Source: Liquidambar formosana (Eukaryota > Streptophyta > Magnoliopsida > Saxifragales > Altingiaceae). From it: a DNA stretch of 64,000 bases. The notes under the pieces were generated by a model. The model was not told where the DNA came from, searched no databases, and saw only the letters and a list, made by a program, of their open reading frames with translations. Position 1 is the first letter of the stretch, and the number at the start of each line of letters is the position of its first letter. Shown one piece after another: positions 11,299 to 24,100 of this stretch. The DNA lies in NCBI GenBank assembly GCA_039720395.1, contig CM077826.1, forward strand, positions 24,694,430 through 24,758,429, written 5' to 3'. The position numbers were made by a program, and so were the translations under genes.

Positions 11299-14200
11299 AT
11301 GCTTACCATGTTCTCCAAATTCCTTCCAGTTCCCGGAAATTTCGCATTTTCAGCTTCCAACAACCGTCTTCTCTTCACAAATTTCACCTCAAATCTTCCA
11401 TTTCCTGTAAAACTCTCTCCTCCCCACAAATTATCTACGCAAATCGATCTTTCTCATGGACTTTCCGAGACTTATCCACTACGAGCGTCTACACTTGGAA
11501 ACGGCGAGCCCTCATCCGAGGACCAATCGTTCATTGTCGAAGAAGAAGAAGCCCGAGAGGCCGTTTCGGAGATTCTTCAAGAATTCGGGGTTTCGAAGGA
11601 GAATTCCATTGAAATCGCGAAGAATTCGCCGAGATATGTGAAAATGCTGATCGATAGTGTTCGCGATTTGGATGAGCTTTCGCTGTGGAGTTCGTGGACG
11701 AGTGAGAGTGAAAGGGGATTGGAGAGTCCTCTGTCTTTTCAGAGGAAGGTGTATTATATGGCCAAGGAGAAAGGTGACAATGGGAAAGTTCCCTTCTTGG
11801 AGAGCGTTGGCTTGAGCTTGTCTTCGGCGATGAATGTCGCGCGATATCTATCCTCAGAGACGCTCCCCGGTCTCATTGATAAGGTATAGTGACCTCAACT
11901 ACTCCCGTAATGATTTTCTGTTTGTTGATATAATTGCGGAAAATAGTTTGGTAGAAATGTATTTTAGATTTGGCTCCGTTTGTTTACAGAGAATTTTTTC
12001 TTTTTATAACCCTCGGTTTGGTTCCTGAGAAAACGGAGGGAAATAAAAGAGAATACAATTTTGACTCTTATGTTTCATGTTGTTTGGTTTTTGGAAAAAA
12101 TATGGAAGATTGAAAGATTCGCTTCAACTAAGAGACGTACTTGTATGTCTTTTTGGAGTGGAGGTTTTTCATTTAAGCAAAATCTAAGGTTCGAAAACCT
12201 AATTTTTTTTATTGTTTATTTTCCTAAATTTTCTCAGCAACCAAAAGTAGCATAAATATTTTTATTTATTTCCCTGGAAAATTATTCTAGGAAAGTGAGC
12301 TTCAGGAAGCAATTCTAAATTGCTAAGTTAAGAGTGTCGTATACACCTCTATTTATTTTATTGATTTATGCTTGAGGTAGTCATTAGCTTCAAGTGTAGT
12401 TGAAAACTTGAAATCTGCTGGAGTCTAGGGTATCTCAGTGAGAGCTTCTCTTCATTTATACCCAACGTTTTGTTTAAAGCATCTAAGTTTTAGTTTTGTC
12501 TATAATTTCACAATATTGGAGTTGGCTCTTTACATAAATATATATATATTAGAGTTGGCTCTTGCTGCCATTCATATGGTGGGCCATAGGCTGATGGAAT
12601 GCTTTTGGGGCCTTAGGGCTTCCTTCGCTAAGGATATTGAACTAACCTTCTCACTGCAGAAGAGTGAAAGATCATCAGCAAAACAGTAGGGTAATATTGT
12701 GGGGAGTACTGCAATAATGTGAGAGATTCACCAAACCACTATGTCAAAATGTAACCTTATCCTCCAAAATTGCCGTTAGTAGAATTTGTAAACACATAAG
12801 GGAATCTTCATTAAAAAAAGAATCGATCTTTTTCTTTGCTACAACTGATTTTTTGTGACATGTTCACAACAAGCATCCATCCTCCAAATCAGTGTGACAT
12901 CGGACAATGGTTGGTCATTAATGAAGCACAAGAAGTTAACTAGAATTCTTTATTAAGCTTGGGTTTTGTAACTGGACTTCTTTATCAAGAATTCAAGATG
13001 AGGTTTTGAAAGAGAGATTTATTGAGATAATGTTGAGTTCACTATATTATGTCAAATTAATGGTTGATAAGCCATGATTTGGATTAGCTTTCTCTGTGAA
13101 ATGCATGGAGACGATGGAAAGCAAAGAATTAGATGCTCCTCCTCTTGTTTAAATCGTTTTACATGGCACAGGAGAAGGATTACAATGGAGTCGAAATGAT
13201 TCTGTTTTTGGAGAGAATCAGTCTGAATTTATCTTCCTCTGTGCATGTTACACTCTGTCTCTTGGAGGTGCTTCCTTGTCTCATTCATGAAGTGAGCAAA
13301 GTAACATTATACATATGATAATATTGAGAGGATAAGAGAATTTCTGTTAATAATAATATCATTTTTAATCACATGGTATCATCTTGTTTAGTGCTTCATT
13401 TTTGCTTGAAGTCATATAAGGAATCTTGGCCCTGGACCTCGAACTTAAGCTATTGGTCACTCACTTCACTTCCTAGCATTTTGAAGCCACCTCTTGATTA
13501 GTACCAGTAACCAAATACTTTAGGGATGGCCTTGTGTTTCACCATGAATTTGAGCAATATTTTAAATTTGTGCAGGGATTTTGTCTTCAGGCTTTCCTGT
13601 AGGCTAGGTTCAAATAAAATTCCTAATGTCAAGGAATCAACACTTTCCCAAGGCTTTTGTGAAGATGTCTCTCAGTTGATCCTTTGGCTTCACGTTTGGA
13701 GTAGGGATCTTGTTCATCACTGTGTCTTTAATCTTTAATGAAATGATAGTCCACCTCACTATTCTTGATTCACTTATGGAGTCATGGAATTTAGGATTTC
13801 TAACTTTTTACCGTAAAACTTTTCTGTGGGTTGTGGTCGATGAGGACTATCACGTGTAGTGACAATGTCTTGACCTGAAGTAGGAGTGGAGCAACCTGAG
13901 AGTAAATTGAGGAAGGAAAATGGCAGTGAGTTAGTATGGATCTTAAGGACATGAATTCCAGCTTAGTGGAGATTCCTAGGACAATCACCAAGTTATCCTT
14001 TTTGTCTCAACTCTCAAGAATGTTTCATGTGTTCCAATTCCCTCCAATTGGAGCTTGTTGTCCCTTACATAGGAGAGGGAAGAGTGTGATCCAGATATAT
14101 GGTAGGTGGGATCTGCATGACCCAACCAATAGCATGGCTCGAGCTCCTGCACGGTGCAGGCCTGCTATCATACCTACCACCTCAGTATTTCAGGCCTAAG

Positions 14201-17200
14201 GTGGTGGTTGGGTTTGCCAGGGCATGGTTTCAGAGCCTACAAGGTGCAGGACCTTCGAGCTCACCTACAACTTCAATGGTTCAGTTGGTACCTTGTTACA
14301 TACATGCACAACACCTTTTCGGCAGTTCAGCCATTGGTAAGCGTGTTGTACGCTCCTAGCAACATGGGTCTAGAGATATGCCAAGGAGCACACAGGATGT
14401 CACATGCTTCATGTTACCATTTATTTATTTATTTATTTTAATTTTCTGGTTGTTCTATGATATGATCAAGGAGCACACAGTATGTTTTTATTGGTACTTG
14501 CACATTCCGTGATAGTTCCTTATTATTTAATTTTGCAGAAGTGACTTCAGTCTTTCTATCTGTTGGTTACTTGCCTAGAGTCATTGCTTATTTTGCATTT
14601 GGCTTATAGGTTAAATATGTGAAGGAAACGTTCTTTTCTGACAGTGATGATGAAGGGATTGCTGGGAAAAATGCCCGCCGAATGATGATGCACCTATCAA
14701 TTCCTATTGATGACGACATTCAACAAACCTTATCATTTTTTGAAAAGGTACAGTATGTCTGTCTAAATTGTCATCAGTTGGATCATGTTTATTGACCTTA
14801 AAGTTTCTGTCTTCTTTATTTTACATTTTCAATTATGTTTTAGATGCATATCATGTGCATATTTGGATATTCAGATTCTTTGTTTATATTGTAAGATGAT
14901 TGTTCAATTTCATGCAGATTAAAGCAAGACGTGGAGGTTTGGACATGTTAGGCTCTAAAGATGCTTCCTTCCGATATTTTGTTGAATCATTCCCACGTCT
15001 TCTTTTGCTATCATTAGAAACCCGCATGAAACCTATGGTGGACTTTTTGGAAGATATTGGAGTCCCCAGGGGATGCATGAGAAATGTGCTTCTAATATTT
15101 CCACCCATTGTTTTCTATGACATTGAGAAGGACATTAAACCAAGGATATTGGCTTTTGAGAAGGTAACATTATGTTTCTGTGCTGTTTTTGTGTTTTATA
15201 TAAGGACTTGGCTATTGCCACCACATAAAGCACTCTAAGCCCCCACTAATTAAAATAAAAGGTTATTATTTTTATATCCAAATGTGCATTTTGCCATTAA
15301 GGACATGTCTACTAAAAAATTTAAAGGAAATTTTCCTATCCCCACCCCCAACTCCAAAAACATTACACCATCTTTAGACCTCATTCTCTCACAAACCCTA
15401 ACAACCTTGACCCCAAATCCATATATACATGAAAAATTAGTGTTTCTCATGTTATATTGAATAATGAACGAGCAAAGCATCGTTAGAAATGATATTAGTT
15501 GCCAAAAGATGAGTATTTATATATTTTTTGTTGATTTTACCTTCATTTTTTCTTATGCTAAATTTTGCCATGTCCGGACTCTAGAATCTGAACATGTTAT
15601 GTTCGGACAGTGATGATCAAACATTAGACGGGTGTTCATTTTTGTAACTCCGAATGTTTTAAGAAGCGTTCGACTTTATAAATTTGAGCAAATTTCTGTT
15701 GTTCAGTTTTAAAACTCCGAACAACTTACATGAGAGGGAAACCGATAGCATGTTCGTTTGTCTTCAATCGAACCAACATGTATTGTTCAGAATTAGAGAT
15801 CAGAACATATTTTGCAACAAATTTTTATGGCAAAATAGATTCTAGCGGCTAAGGTTACATATTCCAGTGAAAAACATTCAAAAGAATGCAATCACACTTA
15901 CATGAGAGGGAAACCGGCGGTATGGGAAGCAGATTCCAGAGAAATGAGAGGCGTTTTCCGATGTATGGTGGTCGTTCCGGTGATGGTCGCCATCCAACCC
16001 TAATAGAACAGAGCAGCAATGGGAGATGGGGGTGATATAGGGTGTATTGGGTGGAAACGGCATTGGCGTCAGCGTGTAGGAAATTGCATCGGCATGACAC
16101 ACGGTTTTCGGTGTTTCGTGAAGATGACGGCATTGTCGTCGGCTGCGGTAAAAACCCACACACAGGGGAGTGGGGCTTGAAATGAGACGCGTTGTGGGTG
16201 GGGTGGAAACAAACTTCAGATTTTAACTAGGGGTAGTTTAGGAAGATGGGGGGTGCCTATAACAAAAACTGGGGGGAATAAAGTGCTGGGGTGGGTAGAG
16301 TATTTGTTGTGGTGGCAATAGCCTGCCCCTTTATATAATCTTTGTTTATTCATGTGCACACACATCCTGTATCTTAAATACTTTGTAATCTGCAATTATG
16401 CTTGAAGTTTGAAATTCGTACTTCATTATGTGATAGAAAAGACATAAGCATTATCTAGATCTGCAACAACTCTTGTTTCCAGATCTTGTTCACACTTAAT
16501 CAGATTCCCTTCCTCTTTATTTTATTTTTATTATGGTAGAAGTTAATTGTGTTGGAAAATTGTATTATGGTTACAGATTGATATATATTGTTATTATATA
16601 CTGTTTTGCTTCTTAAGGACAGGTTGGAAGTTCAGTAGCTTGTTATTACAGAATATCTGAAATAGTAAATGGGCAAATGCCAGAACCAATTTAACTATTT
16701 AAGCCATTTCTTTATACAGTTGCTAAAAAGATGTTCACTGCTGTTAGAAATTCCATAAGATCTGTACATTTTTTGATAAAGTAAAGATATCCGTAAGCTC
16801 TGTACATTCAGAGCAGGGTGGCAAATTTTGCTTAAAATTCTTCATGACAGCAGTTCTTGAGTGTTAACCAATCTCTTGACCTTTACATTAGTGGGCTGCA
16901 CTCCCCCCCCCCCCCCCCCCCCCTCTCTCTTCCTCTCCCTCTTTTTTTGTTCTTGTTTCATTCTCTTTTTCACATATCCACAGGTCCATTTTGTACGCAC
17001 CAATGAAACCCATAACAATAGCCCCACTGCCATCATCATCATTCTTGAGATCTCCTTTTTGACACTGGCAAAACTACCTTTGTCCCTTTCAAATCCACCC
17101 TTACATCCCCACTTGAATTCTTCGGTTCTTCCCCAACCATCCTCACCACAACACCCGACCAATATTTTAAAAGGCGTGGGCGTAAGGCGGGGGCGCAAGC

Positions 17201-18095
17201 CTTGAGGCATGGGGTGGGGGTGCAAGCCCTGAGGCGTGGGGCGCAAGCCTCAAGTTTTTAATTTATATATATATAAATATTAAAAAATATATATTAATGT
17301 CTAAAAATAGTGGGAAAAAATACATAACGAGTAAAATTTATTCAAAAAGTGACCTATTTTAATTTTTTTTTTTATACATATTATTAAATTGAAAGCATTA
17401 TATAAAAATATTAAATATTTCTTTTTGCAATAGAAACTTACTATTGTCTTTCATGGTCAAACCAACCAAGATATAAAATATTCATATAACCCAAATTCAA
17501 ATAAGTTGTGTTCTTGGGGGTCAACACTACGAATAGTTGTCATCACCATTGTCGGTTAATTATCTTTTCCCTAACCTATCACTGTTGCAGTCGCTAACTG
17601 GTCGTGCGGCTACTTAACCTAGGTTTTTAGTCAAATGGCCAATCGTTAAGTTGATTGTGGTAAATTTACTAAATAAAAAGAGTTGTTCCTCTTAAGAGTT
17701 GCAATTTGGTCTAATGAGGTGTATTCCTATTACCATGGGGCGCCAAAGGTGTACCTCATATGCACAGGGCATGTGCACCAAGGAAAGAGTGTACTCTAAA
17801 ATGGAGTTCTGCCTCTCTTTTTTTAAGCCCTGTGGCGTTTTTGGCTTGTCTACCCTCAGGGCGAGTTTTTTAAAACATTGCACCAAACTCACCCATTTAC
17901 CTTCTACCCGACCATCAACCAAACATGATCTAATTAATGCAACCTAAACCTCTACATGTCAGGCAATAAAAGCTAGTTACTTTTCTTTGTAACCCAACTC
18001 TCACCAGATGATATTATCCATACTTCTTGAAAAACACATCACCTTTACTCCCCCTGTGATCATCCTCCCATTCAGATGTATGTTTGTCTATCTCT

Positions 18096-18140
<45 letters not shown>

Positions 18141-21100
18141 ACATTTATTATAATTGATTCCCTTCCCCTTCTCTAGTTTTGGCTAGAGAAACCCTCTCTC
18201 TATATACATGTTAAGCCCACGTTTAATGCTCACAGACATTATTTTTTAGTTTTTATGCATTTTCCTATTTGCTTTTGTTATGTCAGCAATAATACTATTT
18301 GACTTTTTGACATTTTTTCTTATGACAAAACTGCCCTCACATACCAAATACTCTTCTATACATGATTATGTTTTTGGACAATAATATCCTTAAATGCAAT
18401 GTATTCTCGTTAAAATAAAATAAAATAATAAAAAAATGCAAGGATATTTATCATATGCCTACACTTAAAAACAATATTCACTTTATACCTTTTTTTTTAT
18501 AAATAAAGTAAATATGTATTAATGATCAAAAAGGGCTTAGCCCAAGTACATAAGCCATGTACATAGACTAACCACACACCCCTCTAAGGCTTAAAGGAGT
18601 TGACAAAATTAACAAAAGAAAGATTACAAGTATTAGTGTGACTAGAAAACCACAAGTATAAAGTCTTAACAAGAGAAGACTTAAGAACAATGATAGACTT
18701 CTCAATCCCATCAAAAGTTCTAGCATTTCTCTCCTTCCAAATGCACCACCAAATAGCATGCATAGCCATATTCCAAATCACTTTTGCCTTTTTACTCCCC
18801 CCTTAAACCACCAACCCGACAAAAATTCATAAATAGATGAAGCAAGCACCCAATAAACACCAAACATGTTGAATAAAAGCATCCAAAGACTCCTTGCCAC
18901 AAAGCAATGAATGAAAAGATGATCCACTGTTTCCACATCTTGTTTACAAAGAGCACATCTATTCGGTACATACCAATCTTTTCTAGCAAGGTGATCCAAA
19001 GTCAAACACTTATCACTACCCACCAACCAACAAAAAAAGGCAACTTTAGTAGGAACTGAGGAAACCCACGTAACTTTTGCTGGAAGAAATAAATTCCCTA
19101 AAGGTCTTAAACAATTGTAGAAAGATTTAATGGAGACTAACCCTTTAGAATCCTTACGCCAAACCAAGGAATCATTCTCACCTACTAAAATCTTACTCTC
19201 ATAAAGAACTTGGTAAAAAGCCATCACACCTTCTAATTCCCAATCATTAAAGTGACGAAGAAAAATAACATTCCAATGCCGAGTGCCAATGTCCCGTTCC
19301 AAACAATCCTTAATCAAAACTTCTTTGTTTGAAGCAATAGAGAATAAAGAGGGAAACTCCACCATAAGAGGCAAATTAGAGCACCACATGTCTTTCCAAA
19401 ACTTCACCCTACTACCATCACCCACTTTAAACCCAATCTCTTTAACAAATTCAGCAAAACGTTGCATAATCACCTTCCAAAGACCCAAACCATGAGGACC
19501 ATTAACATCATTAGTCCACCAACCCTCACTTTGTTTCCCATCGACATAACGTCATAAGCTCACGATAGCGGCAAGTAAGGGTAACTTAGCCATGTGCAAA
19601 AAGGAAAGAGGAGATTCAAGAGGCAATGTTTGCACCTCTTTGCGAAAACTGACAGAAACGTCGTTAAAGCACTCCTTCAGCGAAATCAACAAGGCTCTCC
19701 ATCCAAGTTGCTTCCATACCTTCAGGGATAATCACCATACTCTTATTGTGATTGAACGGGAATTCAAAAAAGAACAAAGCTCTGCCTCTATGATTAGATC
19801 TAACCATCACCATCACTTCTTTGAACACACCCATTTCCTTCTAGTAAACTCTTGCTCTTGATTCTTGACAAAGAATGCCATCAACAAAATCTATAAATTT
19901 TTGGGAAAATTAGGGAAAAGTCCACTTTATGGAACTTACTTATGGAGGCATAAGTCCATGGAAAAAACTTATGCGGCCATAAGTCCCTTTTAAGTGAAAT
20001 AGTTGTGTATTTGTTTAAGTCTTAAGTGTATAAAGTGAAATATATCCTTCTTTGAGTTGTTATTTTTTGTTTTCAAACATTAAAATAGCATAACTTTTAA
20101 TCTATCCATTGGTTTTCAATAAAATTTATAGTTTTAGAATCTATTCGCCGAGACCTTTAAAATAAGATCTTTGATGAATATGAAATTATGCAAAAAATAA
20201 AAATAAAAATAAAAATAAAACCGTTACATTGACTGGCTACATAAAACATAATTCCATTCAACTGTTTATAAACAAAATTAAATTTTTGAATATTTGAATA
20301 ATCTAACTTCAATATTCTATGAAAACTATTAAATCTAAGTGTTTGTACCTAAATTTAATTTATTAAAACAATTAAATTTAAGTGATTATGACTAATTTTA
20401 ACCATTTGAAGTACATTTTGTTAGACAGTTACATGTAAGTATGTAACTATTTTAAAAAATACGATTATATCTTGAATATTTATATAATCTAACTATAATA
20501 TTCCATAAAAACAATTTAATCCAAGTGTTTGTGACTAAATTCAACTTATTAAAGTGTTAAATTTAAGTGATTGAGACTAAATTTAATTTCTTGAAGTGAA
20601 ATTTGTGAAACAGTTGCATGCAACTTTTTGTGATTAAATTTTCAATGTTTTGTGTAATATGAGTAAAATTTCTTATAAAAATAGATGAATCTAAGCAATT
20701 GTGATTAAACCTAACTTATTAAAACAGTTTGTAACTAAATTTAACTTATTAAAATGGTTTGATGTGAGTTTTCTAAAATAGTTGCATGTAACTGTTTTAG
20801 AATTACACGTAACTTAATGTTAGTTCTATTAGAAATTGTAAAAGTTATAGAAGTAGAGCAATTTTTAGACACTTAAGAATCTACCATAATCAGTTTTTAC
20901 ATCTTCTAGCTCCACAGTAAAGATATCACCATCCCCTCAAGTTGCTAAAAGGTTGGGATGGATAGCTTATAGCATATTGGTTGTATAAGCTTTATGGTCT
21001 TGGTCAGCAAATACCTCTAGAGTAGAAAGATCAATGGTTTTCCATCTTATCTTAACCCTCAACTGCCATCAATGTTTTCCAAAATTGTCATTACATGTTC

Positions 21101-24100
21101 AAATCATGTTCCTCAAGATTCAGGTGTTCAAAAATTTGGTTAAGATTTAGAGCACTTAATAATGACGATGAGCCACCACGTTATCAAACCTGATGAGTGA
21201 GCACCTCCTTCGTCAGGAAAAATGGAGGTTTCTTCTCTGCACACCACTTGCTTTGTCGAGAAAAAAGAAATTTGAGTGATGACTTTGGATCTAGATGTCT
21301 CCATCTCTTGAGTAGAAGATTTGCAGATCTGATCAACTTCACACAATCAATCAAAAAATGGGGGTTTCTTGGGTGAGCAACTACATCGTCAGCCACCATG
21401 GTTTTTGGTATCATAAGTTTTGATGGTGTGAAAAGAGAAAAAACTTGTAGACAGAAACGGAGAGAGAGGGAGAGGCTAGGGAGAGAGAAAGGGAGAGGGA
21501 GAAAGAGAGGGAACGATATTTTTACTAAGAGTATGAATATAGTACATAGGAGGGTATTTTGGTCCTAAGGATTGCTTGGTGGACTTAGGGCCGCACAAGA
21601 ATTTTCAAGGGACTGAATGCCCACATAAGTCCTAAAATTTGGACTTGTGGCCAAAGCCTCCTAAATTTTTTTACAAAGATTCTTTCTAGAAAAACGTTTA
21701 TGGAAAAACCTTTACCCCTCTCATTGATTCTAACAAAGTAGTAACAAACCTACCCTTGTTCTCATCAATCACTGAAATCTCAAAAGTTTTCCCTTCAATC
21801 TGGAAAATCTTACCCATCTAAGAGTGCTATGACAAGAGAGGAATGATTGGAATTTTTATTCACTTTATACCCTTAAGAACCGCATCAGGTGCAAAACCTG
21901 TGTTCAGAGTAATGTTCTGACTATCTAGGAGTATGTTCTTCCTAAGCATCTACCACTATATATTGGTATAGTGGTCTTTTTTCCTTCATATATATATAAT
22001 TTTATTTTATTTTTGCTCTTGAATATGATCAAATGATTTTAAATTCATGCTTTGACCATCTACTGCAAGAACAAGTATGCTCTCCTTTATTACCGCTAGT
22101 AGCTGGACTACTATAGGTATATTTACTACAACCTGCCTCACATGACAGGTATAATAATTGAGCTCTTATGAATACGAATAAAAACGATAATTAAATAAAT
22201 TTATAAGCTACAAAAAGTATAAATGAGTACAGGATTGTGAATAAACTTCAATTCGAATCCCATTTTAAATAGGTTTGTTTATAACTTAATTCATAATGAC
22301 AAAAAAGCATGTATATCTTTCATTCTTTACAATAAAGTCAATATTGTTTTTATCAACCAAAAAAAAATATATATATACAATGTTGTTTTTAAGGGTATTT
22401 TTGTCCAAAAATGGGCATATGTAAAATAAATTGCATTTAGGGGTAATATTGTCCAAAAAAAATTTAAAATTAACCGTGTACACAAGAGAATTTGGTATTA
22501 GGGCAGTTTTGTCAGGCAAAAAGTCAGTTATTGCTGTCATGACAAAAGCAAATAGGAAAATGTGTAAAAGGTAATGACTAAGAGCATTAAATGGGGGCTA
22601 TGTATAGGATGATGATTAGGTTAGCACGTGCTGATATAACTTATATCAACACTCGCATTGGGGTTGTACCTTGTGCATTAGTGGGTTATGGGGTACATTG
22701 GTCCAATGCACAAGGTACAATCCCCAATGCATGGTGGTGCTAATATAACTTATATCAACACATGTTGACCACACTTACACCCGTCAATATCTTTTTATAG
22801 AAATCATATTTCGCCAATCCAATCCAACCGTTGGATTACATATTCTTGTCATGCACGTCATGCATACCAAAGGAGCTATGTCATCCATAAAGTGTTTCAA
22901 ATTAAAATTTTATTTATTAAAAGAAATGTAAGTTTATGGGTCAAATACTTCCCAATATCTAATTAACTTGAAATTTGTCCTGCATGACGTGCATAATACG
23001 AATATGTAATCCAATGGTTGGATTGGCGAAATATAATTTCTATAAGAAGATATTGACGGGTGTAAGTGTAAAATGTTTTACATCAAGGTGTCAACGGATC
23101 CCTCCCCTATATATGCATATGGATATTATGCTGCAATATTTGATATGATCCTTTTTGGGCTTGATTTGATAGCTTTGGTTTTTAAAAATTAAAAAAAAAT
23201 TATATTGCAATTCATTAATATTCATTGGAATACACTTATATTGCAATGATGGATCTCCTGACACGTGGACACATCACATGTGTTCATAGAAATAATCGAG
23301 ACCCACATGTCTGTGTATCTAAGAATGCATCATTGTGCTTGTAGTAAGAATGGACTGTCATGCTCATACTTATTCAACCTAGACCAGACACTAACCCGGT
23401 CTAGTGGCTAGGTCACCAGTTCAACCACCGGGTCAATGGTTGAACCAGTTATAATTTAAAAAATGAAATTTTACTTGAAAAAAGGAAAACAAATATAAAA
23501 TTTATCATTATTTTAAATATATTTCAACTTTTACTGTTTTCATATATTATTTTAAACATACATGACTTTTAAATGTGTTATTTTAAATATATTTGAATAT
23601 GTTAATAAGCATATGAACTAAAGGAGATAAATAATATTTTTTTTGCCTAAATGTAACTAAGGCGGACAATTGGATAAGTGGCAAAATGCCTTCAAAATCC
23701 AACGCCGGTGCAGCGTTCGAACCTCCTTAACAATGCCTGTTTGAATTCTTTTGTCCCAAGCATTAGTCCATTATAATAGTCGAGCAGTTGAATTGGTTCC
23801 TGTTTGCCTAAGATTTGTCCAGTTTGGATGGTTCGTACTGGTTTAATCCGGTTCATATGCATAAACGATCCGCATTGAAAACTAAACCAGCCTAAGGGCT
23901 GGGTCACCGGTTCACCAGCCAGTCCGGTCTAGGTTTAATGACTATAGTCATGCTAGCTGGACTCCTATTCAGTTTAATTTGATAGTTTATTTGGTACCAT
24001 ACTACCACGTGTACACACACACACACACACACACACACATAATGCTATATGTATGCAGCAATAAAATTAAAATGAATTTTGGGGGTTAGTGGTTTGATAT

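Larger units (their letters stand above)
18200..22612. mobile_element. Outer inverted-repeat element (arms about 230 bp) in the giant intron
   Basis: The left arm, about 18200-18420, reads TTTAATGCTC, CATTTTCCTATTTGCTTTTG, TGTCAGCAATAAT, GACAAAACTGCCCT, TTTTTGGACAATAAT and TAAATGCAAT. The reverse complement of about 22385-22612 repeats all of these in the same order (TTTAATGCTC, CATTTTCCTATTTGCTTTTG, GACAGCAATAACT, GACAAAACTGCCCT, TTTTTTGGACAATAT, TAAATGCAAT). The arms either belong to one long-TIR DNA element into which the LINE at 18490-21856 jumped, or are two copies of one repeat in opposite orientation. Outer ends and TSD could not be fixed. Confidence 0.65.

Noticed and set aside
16842..17246. 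ORFs on both strands through a poly(C) tract in the giant intron
   Set aside because: The open frames are produced by low-complexity C/G-rich sequence, with no conserved protein pattern.
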